Origin: CAZHEV01 sp964531335 [NCBI: uncultured bacterium]
GTDB taxonomy: Bacteria; Eisenbacteria; RBG-16-71-46; CAZHEV01
Length of the DNA: 64,000 bases
Assembly: GCA_964531335.1 (NCBI GenBank)
Contig: CAZHEV010000009.1
Location: 1-64,000 of the forward strand
Direction of reading: 5' to 3'
The notes under the pieces are model-generated. The model was not told where the DNA came from. It saw only the letters and a program-made list of their open reading frames with translations, and made no database searches. Made by a program: the position numbers and the translations under genes. Positions 1-9,370 of the stretch are shown in pieces; position 1 is the stretch's first letter; every line of letters begins with the position of its first letter.

Positions 1-110
1 GACGCCGCAATCAGGCTACTGGAACAGCCAACGCCCGACACCAGATTTGGAGACATTCTGGAGACGGGCGCGGGCTCAGCTCGTAAGGTATGCAACTAGA
101 GAGACTTATT

Positions 111-460
111 TGGTGGAGGCGGCGGGAATCGAACCCGCGTCCGAAGATATATCCACGTGAAGCACTACGTGCGTGTCCTGCCCTTTGATTTCGCGTCCCT
201 GCCCTCCGGCAGGCGGGATGGCGAAGACGCTAGCCCAAGTTAGAGTTTCGCCGCAGGCCCCCGGGCGATACCTGCGACTATCCCGTCATTTCGGCGCCTC
301 TCGCCCCCCGGACGGGCACGGAAGGCGGAGACGTAGCGGCTTTAAGCCGCTAGTGCCAACTGATCGTCGGCAGTTAGAAATTCCCGCCAGTTTTACGAGG
401 CCGACGGGACCTCGGCACGCACTCCACGGTTCAATTATCCCGTCGAAACCAGTCGCCCCC
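111..460 (-). ncRNA. ssrA: tmRNA (transfer-messenger RNA), one-piece
   Basis: Rescues stalled ribosomes together with SmpB, whose gene lies 6 kb away on the same strand. The minus-strand 5' end GGGGGCGACTGGTTTCGACG and the 3' end with a T-arm (GGTTCGATTCC) and encoded CCA (111-113) form a 7-bp acceptor stem with one G-T pair. The tag frame reads GCC GAC GAT CAG TTG GCA CTA GCG GCT TAA at 371-342, giving the peptide ADDQLALAA with the canonical LALAA degradation signal. Resume codon GCC is preceded by TAACT, a match to the usual resume-codon context. Length is about 350 nt, typical of one-piece tmRNA. The resume codon is inferred from alignment to known tags; the tail is read directly. Confidence 0.95.
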
Positions 461-626
461 ATATCTCGAAGCCATCTCAGGCAAAGACGGGTGTGAAGCT
501 ACTCCATAGTTATGATACGAAAAAACCCGAAAAGAATCCAGCAATGACGGGCCCGAAAACTCGCCCGAAAGCGCCGAATCGGGCCTTCTCGGCCGGATTC
601 CGGAGCGCCCGGCCTGCGCGTGAAAA

Positions 627-703
<77 letters not shown>

Positions 704-808
704 ACTCTCTAAAGAACAGCGTCTATTTGCAAGCCAGATGAGTCTAGCACGGCGCTCTGGGCGGGTCAAGGCGCCGCGAAAGCGCGGATGGGGCCGCTCG
801 CGCGAGGC

Positions 809-1240
809 CTAGAAGGGCACCGTGTCGTCGCCCTGTTCGCCGCCTCCCGAGGTGTCTTCCGGCGGCGTGTCTGAGTAGTCCGGGGGAGAGCCCACCTCCA
901 CGCGGTCCCCGGCCTTCCCCAGCATTACCATGTTGTTGGCGGTAACCTCGGTAGTGTACCTGTTGTTACCGTCCCTGTCCTGCCACTGCCTTGTCTGAAG
1001 CCTGCCCTCAATATAGACCTGCTTGCCCTTCTGGAGGTACTCGGCGCAGATCTCAGCCAGCTTCCCCCACACCACTATCCTGTGCCACTCGGTCCTCTCG
1101 GCCCTCTCGCCGCTCTTGTTCACCCAGCGCTCCGTGGTGGCCAGCCTGAAGTTGCCGACCGGGGTGCCGCCCTGTGTGTAGCGGATCTCGGGATCGTTGC
1201 CTAGATGGCCTACGAGTATTACTTTGTTCACCCCTGACAT
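809..1240 (-). CDS. ssb: Single-stranded DNA-binding protein
   Basis: Binds and protects ssDNA in replication, repair and recombination. The 143-residue protein begins [20 protein letters not shown] and carries the full OB-fold SSB core (residues 1-105) with the family blocks [14 protein letters not shown] and [12 protein letters not shown] short acidic/Gly-rich linker leads to the C-terminal tip DDTVPF, a variant of the DDDIPF tail that recruits partner proteins. The ATG start is preceded by an AGG Shine-Dalgarno (CGGAGGCGCAAT). The gene stands alone between tRNA genes. Family assignment is certain from sequence. Confidence 0.96.
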   Translation of the reverse strand: MSGVNKVILVGHLGNDPEIRYTQGGTPVGNFRLATTERWVNKSGERAERTEWHRIVVWGKLAEICAEYLQKGKQVYIEGRLQTRQWQDRDGNNRYTTEVTANNMVMLGKAGDRVEVGSPPDYSDTPPEDTSGGGEQGDDTVPF

Positions 1241-1438
1241 ATTGCGCCTCCGTGATCTGGCTATGAGAGTAGAGTGGCATGTAGTATCATTATCTCTAAC
1301 ACTCCTGGGCCATCCCGGTCAAGGACATCGATGCTCGCCCGTGAGAGCGCGGACACAGTCTCGCGGGCGTCATCTGGAATCGGTTTTCTCCGGCTCCGAT
1401 CATACCGGCGGGGGCAGGCGCGAGCGCCCCTATCGGCG

Positions 1439-1467
1439 TTGACAGGCGCAACGGCGGGCATTAGCCT
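1439..1467 (+). promoter_or_regulatory. Sigma-70-type promoter for tRNA-Pro cluster
   Basis: TTGACA at 1439-1444 and TAGCCT at 1462-1467 are separated by 17 bp and lie about 32 bp upstream of tRNA-Pro. The tRNA-Pro, -His and -Arg genes are close enough to be one transcript. Predicted from consensus only. Confidence 0.55.
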
Positions 1468-1498
1468 TAACGAGGTCGGAACCTCATATCGGCCCTTT

Positions 1499-1575
<77 letters not shown>

Positions 1576-1623
1576 GGCGAGTCACAGTGTCCGCGCCGGA
1601 GTTCTCCGTAATCCGTTGAGATG

Positions 1624-1699
1624 GTGGGCGTAGCTCAGTTGGTAGAGCACTGGACTGTGGATCCAGTTGTCACGGGTTCGATCCCCGTCGTCCACCCCA
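1624..1699 (+). tRNA. tRNA-His(GTG)
   Basis: Acceptor GTGGGCG pairs with CGTCCAC and the discriminator is C (1696). A G at 1623 provides the His-specific G-1 opposite C73. Anticodon loop CTGTGGA (GTG), T-arm GGTTCGATCCC, encoded CCA 1697-1699. Confidence 0.95.
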
Positions 1700-1779
1700 C
1701 CAACCCGGTGTCAGGCGCAGAGCTTCATGGGGTGGAAGGTCCCAGGCTCTGCGTGACGGTGAATCGCCCAAAGGACGAC

Positions 1780-1856
<77 letters not shown>

Positions 1857-2056
1857 TATTCCCCACCGCAGGCCGTGGCCGGCCACACAGCGCTCCGCGG
1901 CCGGAGCACAAAGAGCATGTGGCGGCTGCGCTCACGCGATCGCGGATGGCCCCCTATCGATCGCGCGCGGCGCCCCATGAGCACCCGCTCGCGCTCTCGA
2001 TGGCCGGCGCCCCGGTGCCCCCGCCGCACAGGCTCCCGTTCCAGGCACCTGCCGCC

Positions 2057-2662
2057 TCAATCGCCGCGCGCGCGCAGCCTCTCTTTCAGAAGCCTTCGCG
2101 CCGCGGCGAGCGCGAGCCCCCGGTGGCTGATCTTGTTTTTCTCCGAAAGGGTCATCTCGGCGAAGGTGGAGCCCCGTCCCTCCGGCAGAAAGACGGGATC
2201 GTAACCGAAGCCCGACTGGCCCCTGGGCGCGGCCGTTATCACCCCTTTGCATCTTCCCTCGACCACCCGGCTCTTCTCGCCAGGCGCGGCCAGGGCAATG
2301 ACGGTCCGGAAGACCGCTCCGCGCTTTCCAGCGGGCACACCGCGCATCTCCTCGAGCAGCTTCCTGACATTGTCGGCGTAGGTCGCGTTCTCTCCGGCGT
2401 AGCGCGAAGAGCGCACGCCCGGTCTTCCGTCGAGAGCATCGACCTCGAGCCCCGTGTCGTCGGCCAGGGCGGGAAGGCCGGCGGACGAGGCTACCGTCTC
2501 GGCCTTGAAAAGGGCGTTCTCCTCGAGCGTGGATCCCTCCTCGGGGATCTCGCCGATCTCAGGGAAGGTTTCGAGGGACACTATGTCGATAGGGAGGCCG
2601 TTGAGGGCCTCCCTTATCTCTCTTACCTTGTCCACGTTTCTCGTGGCCAGAACCAGCTTCAT
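2057..2662 (-). CDS. rdgB: XTP/dITP diphosphatase (non-canonical purine NTP pyrophosphatase)
   Basis: Hydrolyses dITP, XTP and ITP to monophosphates, keeping deaminated purines out of DNA and RNA. The Ham1/RdgB family signature is complete: N-terminal [14 protein letters not shown], central [25 protein letters not shown], and [19 protein letters not shown] near the end. The start is set at the ATG that overlaps the rph stop (ATGA, 2659-2662) and has an AAGGAAG Shine-Dalgarno. An upstream in-frame codon would add eight residues inside rph and is less likely. It is the last gene of the smpB-to-rdgB operon; gerM, rph and rdgB are also neighbours in Bacillus. Confidence 0.95.
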   Translation of the reverse strand: MKLVLATRNVDKVREIREALNGLPIDIVSLETFPEIGEIPEEGSTLEENALFKAETVASSAGLPALADDTGLEVDALDGRPGVRSSRYAGENATYADNVRKLLEEMRGVPAGKRGAVFRTVIALAAPGEKSRVVEGRCKGVITAAPRGQSGFGYDPVFLPEGRGSTFAEMTLSEKNKISHRGLALAAARRLLKERLRARGD

Positions 2663-3387
2663 CCAAGCTTCCTTATCCCCAGGCACTTTCTCTCCATCGT
2701 GACGAGCTTCTTTATTCCGCGCGCTGCCAGCGACATGAGCTTGTCCATCTCCTCAGGCGAGAAGGGCCGCCCCTCCGCCGTCCCCTGGACCTCGACGAGG
2801 TTGCCGCGCCCTGTCATCACGACGTTCATGTCCACATCCGCCCTGTGGTCGTCCTCGTACTCTAGATCGAGCAGCGCCACCCCGTCCACGAAGCCCACGC
2901 TTATCGCGGCGAGGAAGTCCTGGAGAGGGACCGCGGCCCATTCCCTCTCGATCCTCATGGCATCGAGCGCGTCGTAGAGCGCTATGAAGGCGCCGGTAAT
3001 GGCGGCGGTCCTGGTGCCTCCGTCCGCTTCTAACACGTCGCAGTCGAGGACTACGGTGGTCTCTCCCAGGGCCTTGAGATCCGTGACAGCCCTCAGCGAT
3101 CGGCCTATCAGTCTCTGGATCTCCTGCGTTCTTCCTCCCACCCTGCCCCTTACCGCCTCGCGCGCGATCCTGCGCTGCGAGCTTCGGGGCAACATGCTGT
3201 ACTCGGCGGTCACCCACCCGCCACCGCTTCCCCTGAGGAAAGGCGGCACCCTGTCCTCCACGGTCGCGGCGCATATCACCTTGGTGTTTCCCACCTCGAT
3301 CAACGCCGACCCTTCCGCGTACCTCTGGAAGCGGCGCGTTATCTTGACAGGCCTTAGATCGCCGGGCTTGCGCCCCCGCCTCGCCAT
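2659..3387 (-). CDS. rph: Ribonuclease PH
   Basis: Phosphorolytic 3'-to-5' exoribonuclease that trims tRNA 3' ends; works as a hexamer. The 242-residue protein has the N-terminal block [20 protein letters not shown], the RNA- and phosphate-binding arginines of [24 protein letters not shown], and [20 protein letters not shown]. Its length is typical of full-length RNase PH, so it is not the truncated Rph of some E. coli strains. It follows murI after 48 bp and overlaps rdgB by 4 bp, so it is translationally coupled to it. Confidence 0.96.
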   Translation of the reverse strand: MARRGRKPGDLRPVKITRRFQRYAEGSALIEVGNTKVICAATVEDRVPPFLRGSGGGWVTAEYSMLPRSSQRRIAREAVRGRVGGRTQEIQRLIGRSLRAVTDLKALGETTVVLDCDVLEADGGTRTAAITGAFIALYDALDAMRIEREWAAVPLQDFLAAISVGFVDGVALLDLEYEDDHRADVDMNVVMTGRGNLVEVQGTAEGRPFSPEEMDKLMSLAARGIKKLVTMERKCLGIRKLG

Positions 3388-3435
3388 GATTCACCTCCAT
3401 TATGCAGTATTCCGATCGAGCGCTCGTGCGCTCCG

Positions 3436-4254
3436 CTACCTCTCGTACCAGGGCAGGTCGGTCTGATCGACGCGCTCGACGCTGTCTATGGGCCTGCCCA
3501 GAAACCTTCGCGCGATGGACTCGAACTTCCTGGGGACGTCGCTCAGGTAGACCGCGAGACTCGGCCTGCCCTGCCCGCTCGCGGTGAGGCCCTCGGACTC
3601 CAGCACCGCCTTCACGAGGGAGGCGGTCTCGCCGGCCGAGTCCACCAGGGCCACCCTTTTGCCCATGACCTCCTGTATTACCGGCCGCAGCAGGGGGTAG
3701 TGAGTGCAGCCCAGCACCAGGGCGTCCACGCCGAAGTCGCGAATCGGCGAGAGGTACTCCTCCGCGATCATCCTCGTGGCTTCGCGATCGGTCCATCCCT
3801 CCTCCGCGAGGGGGACGAATAGAGGGCAGGGCGCGGCTATTACGTCCACGTCGTCCCTGAGAGACTTGAGCTCTCTCTGATACGCCCCGCTCTCGATCGT
3901 GGCGTTCGTGCCTATGACCCCCACCTTGCCCACCTTGGTCGCGGACGCGGCCGCGACCGCTCCGGGGTTGATGACTCCCAGCACGGGCAGGGGGCAGCGC
4001 CTGCTCACCTCATCCAGCGCCACCGAGGAGGCGCTGTTGCAGGCCACCACCATGAGCTTGACGTCGTGTCTTAAGAGAAAATGCATGCTCTCTATGGCGA
4101 ACCTGGTAACCGTCTGCGCCGACTTCGTGCCGTACGGGACGCGCGCGGTGTCGCCGAAGTAGATCACCGAGTCCGAGGGCAGGGCCCGGAGGATCTCCTT
4201 GACCACTGTCAGCCCGCCTATTCCCGAGTCGAAAACGCCGATTGGTCTGTCCAT
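3436..4254 (-). CDS. murI: Glutamate racemase
   Basis: Makes D-glutamate for peptidoglycan stem peptides. The Asp/Glu racemase fold shows IGVFDSGIGGLTVVKEI at the N-terminus and the two catalytic cysteines in VVACNSASS and LGCTHYPLL. The ATG at 4254 is chosen because it begins directly before DRPIGVFD and has GGAG 7 nt upstream; an in-frame extension of 17 residues lies upstream but runs into the preceding gene. It sits 20 bp after the gerM-like gene in an operon with an amidase, so two adjacent genes act on the cell wall. Confidence 0.95.
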   Translation of the reverse strand: MDRPIGVFDSGIGGLTVVKEILRALPSDSVIYFGDTARVPYGTKSAQTVTRFAIESMHFLLRHDVKLMVVACNSASSVALDEVSRRCPLPVLGVINPGAVAAASATKVGKVGVIGTNATIESGAYQRELKSLRDDVDVIAAPCPLFVPLAEEGWTDREATRMIAEEYLSPIRDFGVDALVLGCTHYPLLRPVIQEVMGKRVALVDSAGETASLVKAVLESEGLTASGQGRPSLAVYLSDVPRKFESIARRFLGRPIDSVERVDQTDLPWYER

Positions 4255-4274
4255 GTCGTCTCCATGCGCGGCGG

Positions 4275-4862
4275 TCAGAGCGATACCCGCTCCCCCTGCA
4301 ACCACTCCTCCGGGTAGAGGAATCCACCCAGGTCTATGTGTCCTCCGAGGCTGACCGCGGGCTCTCCGTCGACGAGTATCTTGAGCCTGCTGACGTGCGG
4401 AAAATTATAGAAGACGGTATTGGTGATGGACCTCAGCGCCGCGACCTCCATGGACAGCCCCTTGCCGAACACTTGCTGGGCGCCCGAGCCCAGGTCCACG
4501 TACAGAGTCCCGTCCTCCTGGGAGTACACTCCTCTGACCGAGAACTCCCTGCCGAAGGGGGAGATGAGACCCGTTTCGCGCGGGCCGCGCCCCAGCTCGA
4601 CGAGCGCCGCCTTCATCGTTGAGGAAGTGCCCTTGCCCACTATCAGCCTTCTGGGCTCGGCGCGCAGGCGCCCGCCCCGTGCCTCGGGATAGAAGAAGAG
4701 CAGAACGCGGGTGAGCGGCAGCTCCTCGCTCCACATGTTGGCTCCGAGCGCCGCCGCGCGCTCGCTTTCGGCGGCACGATCGCACGAGGTAGCGGCGCCG
4801 ATGAGCGCCGCCGCCGCGAGCGACAAGCAGGCCGCCTGAAGTCGGACTCTACCGCCTCGCAT
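4275..4862 (-). CDS. GerMN-domain lipoprotein
   Basis: A 195-residue predicted lipoprotein. A hydrophobic signal segment (LAAAALIGAATSC) ends in the lipobox cysteine at about residue 27. The rest matches the GerMN pattern: VLLFFYPEARGGRLRAEPRRL, a TSSTMKAALVELGRGP helix, and SITNTVFYNFPHVSRLKILVDGE near the end. GerMN proteins are envelope proteins; in Bacillus GerM acts with cell-wall machinery during sporulation, but no sporulation genes are present here. It overlaps the upstream amidase gene by 14 bp, and gerM-rph-rdgB with a glutamate racemase is an arrangement also seen in Bacillus. A role linked to the amidase is inferred. Confidence 0.85.
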   Translation of the reverse strand: MRGGRVRLQAACLSLAAAALIGAATSCDRAAESERAAALGANMWSEELPLTRVLLFFYPEARGGRLRAEPRRLIVGKGTSSTMKAALVELGRGPRETGLISPFGREFSVRGVYSQEDGTLYVDLGSGAQQVFGKGLSMEVAALRSITNTVFYNFPHVSRLKILVDGEPAVSLGGHIDLGGFLYPEEWLQGERVSL

Positions 4863-6414
4863 CTATGTACTCCTCGATCCCGCGCGCCAGGGCCGCCGCC
4901 AAACGGTCGCGCCCCTGGCGGTCGGAAAGCAGCTCCAGGTCCCCGCCGCCGTTCAGGAACCCGCATTGAACGGACACCGCGGGCGCGTCCACTCCCGCCA
5001 GGGATACGAGCGGCATCTCGCTCACCCCGCGGCCGGGGCCCGTGTGGACGACCTCGATCTCCTTCAGCAGGGCCGAAGCCAGGGCGCGGCTCTCCATCCC
5101 GTACCTGCCCTGGATCCTCCGCCAAGGCCTGAGCACGGGACCCCATTCGAGGTCTTCGCCCGCCATCCCGGCCCGCCTTTTCGACTCCGGGCTCCAGTAC
5201 CCGCCCTCGCTCGCCGGGGGCGGCAGCACGTACGCGCCGTAACCGCTTCGCCCCCCGGGCGGCCACGAGTCGCAGTGCACCGATACGAAGAGATCGGCCC
5301 CACGGCTGTTGGCCGTCTCCGCGCGCCCCGCAGGCGGCATCCTGTAGTCGGAGTCCCTCGTCAGGTATATCTTAAGATCGAGCCTGTCCCTAATGATCGC
5401 CGCGGCTTTCTTGCATATCTGAAGCACCACGTCCTTTTCCAAGAGCCCGTCAGGGCCGGAGGCCCCCAGGTCGTCACCGCCGTGCGCGGGATCGAGCACG
5501 ACCGTCCGCACGCGCCCCCACCGCCTGTAGCTTCCGGCCAGGGGCTCGAGGTCGAAGCCCTCGCGATAAAGGGCGGAGGACACCAGAAGGACTATGCCCT
5601 GGGGGTATTCCTCTCTGAAGGTCTGAAACGAGCCGGCCTGATCGGCCAGATCCAGCGCCAGGACGAGCTCGTCACCTCTCCACGAGACGGCGTGCCTTCC
5701 TATGGGGCTCATGGCGGCTCCCTGCACGCCGAAGTCGGAGCCGGGGACCGCTCCCCTTACAACCACCTTCAGCTCGCCGCCCTTTTCGACGACCCTGTAG
5801 GCAAGCGGCCTGAGCGTCGATATGGTGACCCTGGCGAGCCCCGGGCGGCCGCCCATCGTGACGTCGACGACGGACGGCTCCTGTGGAGAAGCGCTGAACA
5901 CCGAGGAGCTCTCGCTCCACGAGGCCGAGAATCCCGATATTGAGGGAAGCTCGGCTTCCAGAAAGTCGACGGGAACCAGCAGACGGCCCGGCATCTCCAT
6001 GAAAGGATGCGGCAGGTTGACCGTTCTCTCTCCAACTCGGGCCGCCGTTCCGCCCACGACCGCGACAGCCTCGCCCTTTCTGCCGGCCATGGTCAGGAGC
6101 CGGTATAGAGGGTCCCATTTGACCGAGAGACCGAAGGCCGCCGACAAAGTTACGTCGGACAGATAGAAGGCCACGCCCTTCCTGTAGGCTCTGACCGAAA
6201 GAGGGGACCGCGAGTCGAAGAATCTTATGGTGGCCGCCATCTCCGAATCCGGCGAGGAGCTGTAGCGTGCTCTCTCGTCCCCCGCCGCGCGGAGCTTGTC
6301 GAGCGCGGCGGTGGTCTCCGCCGACGACCCCTCCGGACGGTCCTGGAAAACGTGTGCTGCTGCCGCGCAAACCAACAACACTCCCGCGACGGCTATGAGC
6401 GCCGGCTTTCTCAC
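4849..6414 (-). CDS. N-acetylmuramoyl-L-alanine amidase (Amidase_3), exported
   Basis: Cleaves the bond between MurNAc and L-Ala in peptidoglycan. Residues 1-23 are a signal peptide or anchor. About 290 residues without a recognised motif follow, with an AMIN- or beta-rich look that may target the enzyme to the wall. The C-terminal Amidase_3 domain starts near VRTVVLDPAHGGDDLGASG, with zinc ligands His in DPAHGG, Glu in LLEKDVV and His in VSVHCDS, and a closing GFLNGGGDLELLSD. An insertion (PPPASEGGYWSPESKRRAG) interrupts the catalytic domain, as in AmiC/AmiB regulatory helices. The start overlaps the smpB stop by 4 bp. Confidence 0.9.
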   Translation of the reverse strand: MRKPALIAVAGVLLVCAAAAHVFQDRPEGSSAETTAALDKLRAAGDERARYSSSPDSEMAATIRFFDSRSPLSVRAYRKGVAFYLSDVTLSAAFGLSVKWDPLYRLLTMAGRKGEAVAVVGGTAARVGERTVNLPHPFMEMPGRLLVPVDFLEAELPSISGFSASWSESSSVFSASPQEPSVVDVTMGGRPGLARVTISTLRPLAYRVVEKGGELKVVVRGAVPGSDFGVQGAAMSPIGRHAVSWRGDELVLALDLADQAGSFQTFREEYPQGIVLLVSSALYREGFDLEPLAGSYRRWGRVRTVVLDPAHGGDDLGASGPDGLLEKDVVLQICKKAAAIIRDRLDLKIYLTRDSDYRMPPAGRAETANSRGADLFVSVHCDSWPPGGRSGYGAYVLPPPASEGGYWSPESKRRAGMAGEDLEWGPVLRPWRRIQGRYGMESRALASALLKEIEVVHTGPGRGVSEMPLVSLAGVDAPAVSVQCGFLNGGGDLELLSDRQGRDRLAAALARGIEEYIDARR

Positions 6415-6914
6415 CCTCTGCTTCTCTCCTTGATCGCCCTTTGCATGTCGCGATCCCTGTCCCTGCGTTCTATTGCCTCTCTCTTGTCGAAGGCCTTCTT
6501 GCCCCGCACCAGCGCAAGCTCGACCTTAGCGTAAGGACCTCTGAAGTAGACCCTGAGCGGCACCAGGGTGAGCCCCTTTTCCCGGACTTTGGAGGCAAGC
6601 CTCTTGATCTGGTGCTTGTGAAGGAGCAGCTTTCTCTTTCTTGTAGGCTCGTGATTGAATTTGTCGGCCTCTTCATAGACCCCAATGTGCATCTTGTGCA
6701 GGAACAGCTCATCGTCCTGGAAAGCCGCGTACGAGTCGGCGAGGCCGGCCTTTCGCCCTCTCAGGGACTTGACCTCGGTGCCCAGGAGCGCTAGGCCCGC
6801 CTCGACCTTCTCCAGGACATGGTACAGGTACAGCGCCTTCCTATTCGTCGTGACGACTGTGATGTCGTCTTCGTCCTGTCGGCCTCTCTTTTCCGGCAAA
6901 AGGGAATCCTCCAA
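6411..6914 (-). CDS. smpB: SsrA-binding protein SmpB
   Basis: Carries tmRNA to stalled ribosomes. The 167-residue protein has the beta-barrel core starting at TTNRKALYLYHVLEKVEAGLALLGTEVKSLR, the LKLLLHK-like segment RKRKLLLHKHQIKRL, and the basic C-terminal tail KKAFDKREAIERRDRDRDM that folds into the mRNA channel. About 20 extra residues precede the core. It heads a minus-strand operon of overlapping genes (smpB, amidase, gerM-like, murI, rph, rdgB); its RNA partner ssrA lies at 111-460. Confidence 0.96.
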   Translation of the reverse strand: MEDSLLPEKRGRQDEDDITVVTTNRKALYLYHVLEKVEAGLALLGTEVKSLRGRKAGLADSYAAFQDDELFLHKMHIGVYEEADKFNHEPTRKRKLLLHKHQIKRLASKVREKGLTLVPLRVYFRGPYAKVELALVRGKKAFDKREAIERRDRDRDMQRAIKERSRG

Positions 6915-7190
6915 ACGCGGCGGGCGCTGCCTGAAAGGTCGTACAAAGACAGGCTACCAGAAGCACGGTGCCCAGCACAACCACGCGCGCGCGACCGCAC
7001 GATCCGCGGCCGCGAAGTCCCATGCAGAGGCGCCACTCGAGGCCCGCGAGGTCACGGTGCACAAGGCAGCGCGGAGCCCTTCCGCGGGAAGGAGCTGAGA
7101 TCCGCCCGCCAAGCGGGCCGGCTCAGCGACCGGACGGGGGCTAAAGCGGCTTCCGTACCGCGGGCTCCGGTGTGGGCAGTCGCGCGACTC

Positions 7191-7220
7191 TTGACATATG
7201 GGCTCCGCGACAGCTAGGAT
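7191..7220 (+). promoter_or_regulatory. Promoter for tRNA-Leu
   Basis: Perfect TTGACA (7191-7196), 18-bp spacer, TAGGAT (7215-7220), with the predicted start about 8 bp before the tRNA. It lies in the 320-bp gap between smpB and tRNA-Leu, which shows no other recognisable element. Confidence 0.65.
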
Positions 7221-7234
7221 ATCATTGCTTTGCT

Positions 7235-7321
7235 GCGGAAGTGGCGGAATTGGTAGACGCGCTGGGTTCAGGGTCCAGTGAGGGTAACCTCATGGGGGTT
7301 CAAATCCCCCCTTCCGCACCA
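7235..7321 (+). tRNA. tRNA-Leu(CAG)
   Basis: Class II tRNA with acceptor GCGGAAG/CTTCCGC, anticodon stem CTGGG/TCCAG with CAG in the loop, a long variable arm (TGAGGGTAACCTCA), T-arm GGTTCAAATCC and encoded CCA at 7319-7321. Confidence 0.94.
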
Positions 7322-7470
7322 CACTCGTGTAGTATCGTCCAAGGCGCGCGGCATCCGCCCAGGACGCGACATCACTGGACGGCGCAAGCGCCGCGCGACT
7401 CGGGCCGCTCCCCACGCGCCTCAAAGCCACCACCCACAGACCGCGCACGCAGCGGAGAGCCGACCGCCTC

Positions 7471-9189
7471 ATGGAGACACTCGCCTGCATCGCTATCGCC
7501 CGGGAGCTCGATCGCCTGCTCGAAGGCATGTACGCCGCCGGCGCCGAGCAAGCCGATGCCGGCAGGACACTTCTGATCCGGCTAAGGCGCCGGCACGGCG
7601 CGAGAAGTGGCGCCGACTCCGGCTGGCTGGTCCTGTCCTCCTGTGGCGGCGAATCTCTGGTCTTCTTCGATGGCAGAAAGCCCGAGCTCAGGGACAGGGC
7701 TTGGCCGGCGCCGCTGTCCCCCCACGTCGAGACGATGGTCGTTCGCTCGGTAGGGCACAACGGCATGAACCGAGTCTTGAGCTTCGAGCTGTCCAAGAGC
7801 CCGGACGGGCCTACGGAGGCGGCGCTTCACGTCGAGCTGTACTTCGCCAGGGCGCGCGCATACTTGACGGACGTGCCGGCGGGGCACGTCATCGAGTCCT
7901 TCGGCGCACGGCGCAACAGGTACTACCCACCGCCACCGCCCGAAGGGAAGCTGGACCCCATGGCGGAGGACGCGCAGAGGCTGTCCGCCGCGCTGCCTTC
8001 GGATCCCACGGCGGACGACCTGAAGAAGACCGTACTCGGCGTGGGAGACCTCCTGGGACGCGAGGCCATCGCACTGAGCAAATCCTCCGGGCTCTCCCCC
8101 GGGGCCGCGTTGAAAGAGATCATCTCGAATGCGATGGAAGGCGAGAGCAAAGGATTCCTGGCGGCGCCCCCACCGGAGCGTCCCGCCTCCGGGGCCGAGC
8201 CCGGCCCCCGCGGCGAGCGCCCCGCAACGGCCCAGCTCCGCGCCCCTGTAGCTGTGCCCTTCGAGCCGCGGTCTCTGATGGGCGACAAGGTCAGGCGATT
8301 TGAGACTGTCAACGAGGCGGTACGGAGCTCCTTCATCGAGTGCGTCGAGACGCAGGCGCAAACGGAGCGCGCCCGGGGGGCATCACGGCAGGTGCGCGCC
8401 AAGCTCAAACGCATCGGCAGGACCCGCCGCGCCCTACAGCAGGAGCTGGAGGAGGCGGAGCGCGAGGGCGAGTGCCGCCGAAAGGGAGAGCTGTTACTCG
8501 CGCACATGAGCGGGATACCCAAGGGGGCGGAGATGGCCGAGGTGCCTGATCCCGAGGCCGAGGGCGGCTCCCTGTCCGTGCGGCTGAACCCTCGCCTGAC
8601 GCCTGCCGACAACGCCGCGGCCTATTTCAGGAAGGCTCGCAAGCTGGAGAAGAAGCTGTCCGCAACGCCGGCGAGGATGCAGGAGCTCGCACGCGAGGAA
8701 CGGCGTCTGCGAGAGGAGCTGGACTCTATAATGAGCGGGCGCGTGCCCTCGGGGCCCTCAGGGAGCGCCGGTGATCGGAAAAAGGAAAGGCCTGGGAGGC
8801 AGAAGTGGCCCCCCGGCATCTCCCCCAGGACCTTCGTCAGCTCCGACGGATGGACCATGTACGTCGGACGAAACAATAAGGAAAACGACTTCATCACCTT
8901 CGTATTCGCGAAGCCGAACGACCTGTGGTTTCACGCTCACGGGGTCCCGGGGTCCCATGTCGTTCTCAGGAGAGAGGGAAGAAAGTCCATGCCGAGCAGG
9001 CGCTGCATCGAGGAGACCGCGTCCGTGGCGGCGCACTTCAGCAGGGGCAGGACATCCCAGACGGTCGCGGTGATATACACGGAAAAAAGATACGTCAGAA
9101 AGCCGAGGAAGGGAAAGCCGGGCGCGGCTCTATACTCCCATGAGAAGACGGTGATGGTGAGCCCGGGGCTTCCAAAGACCGGCGAGTGA
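7471..9189 (+). CDS. rqcH: Rqc2/RqcH homologue (NFACT protein)
   Basis: RqcH binds split 50S subunits carrying peptidyl-tRNA and adds C-terminal alanine tails that mark the nascent chain for degradation. The 572-residue protein has an NFACT-N domain (about 1-180), helix-hairpin-helix segment (about 185-220), a charged coiled coil (about 285-430) and the C-terminal NFACT-R domain with FVSSDGWTMYVGRNNKENDFIT and DLWFHAHGVPGSHVVLR. The linker at about 225-260 is Pro/Ala-rich and the protein has a basic insertion before NFACT-R. In NFACT-N the strictly used Asp-Arg pair (D97-R98 in Bacillus) reads N100-R101, the codon being AAC. It is preceded by tRNA-Leu and is not part of an obvious operon. Confidence 0.88.
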   Translation: METLACIAIARELDRLLEGMYAAGAEQADAGRTLLIRLRRRHGARSGADSGWLVLSSCGGESLVFFDGRKPELRDRAWPAPLSPHVETMVVRSVGHNGMNRVLSFELSKSPDGPTEAALHVELYFARARAYLTDVPAGHVIESFGARRNRYYPPPPPEGKLDPMAEDAQRLSAALPSDPTADDLKKTVLGVGDLLGREAIALSKSSGLSPGAALKEIISNAMEGESKGFLAAPPPERPASGAEPGPRGERPATAQLRAPVAVPFEPRSLMGDKVRRFETVNEAVRSSFIECVETQAQTERARGASRQVRAKLKRIGRTRRALQQELEEAEREGECRRKGELLLAHMSGIPKGAEMAEVPDPEAEGGSLSVRLNPRLTPADNAAAYFRKARKLEKKLSATPARMQELAREERRLREELDSIMSGRVPSGPSGSAGDRKKERPGRQKWPPGISPRTFVSSDGWTMYVGRNNKENDFITFVFAKPNDLWFHAHGVPGSHVVLRREGRKSMPSRRCIEETASVAAHFSRGRTSQTVAVIYTEKRYVRKPRKGKPGAALYSHEKTVMVSPGLPKTGE

Positions 9190-9329
9190 AGCGCCCAGGG
9201 CGGCGGCGCGGCGGCGCGGCGGGCGAGGCCCGCACGCGGCTCCGGCGAGCGCGAGCCGGCCGGCGCTTCGCCTATGGCCGGGGTTGGGATTGGGCTCGGG
9301 GTCGCGATATGAGATCGGGTGAAATGAAA

Positions 9330-9359
9330 GCGGCCCGCCCGGTTCACCGGACGGGCCGC
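9330..9359 (-). terminator. Intrinsic terminator between rqcH and the lipoprotein gene
   Basis: Inverted repeat GCGGCCCGCCCGG / CCGGACGGGCCGC around a TTCA loop. Read on the minus strand it is followed by TTTCATTTC, so it best terminates the lipoprotein gene ending at 9371; it could also stop rqcH read-through. Confidence 0.7.
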
Positions 9360-9370
9360 ACGGCTTCAAT

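Noticed and set aside
1-102. Open frame from the window edge to a TAG at 100-102, next to the tmRNA 3' end
   Set aside because: tmRNA ends are integration sites, so an integrase end was considered, but about 33 residues show no integrase motif and nothing supports a gene.
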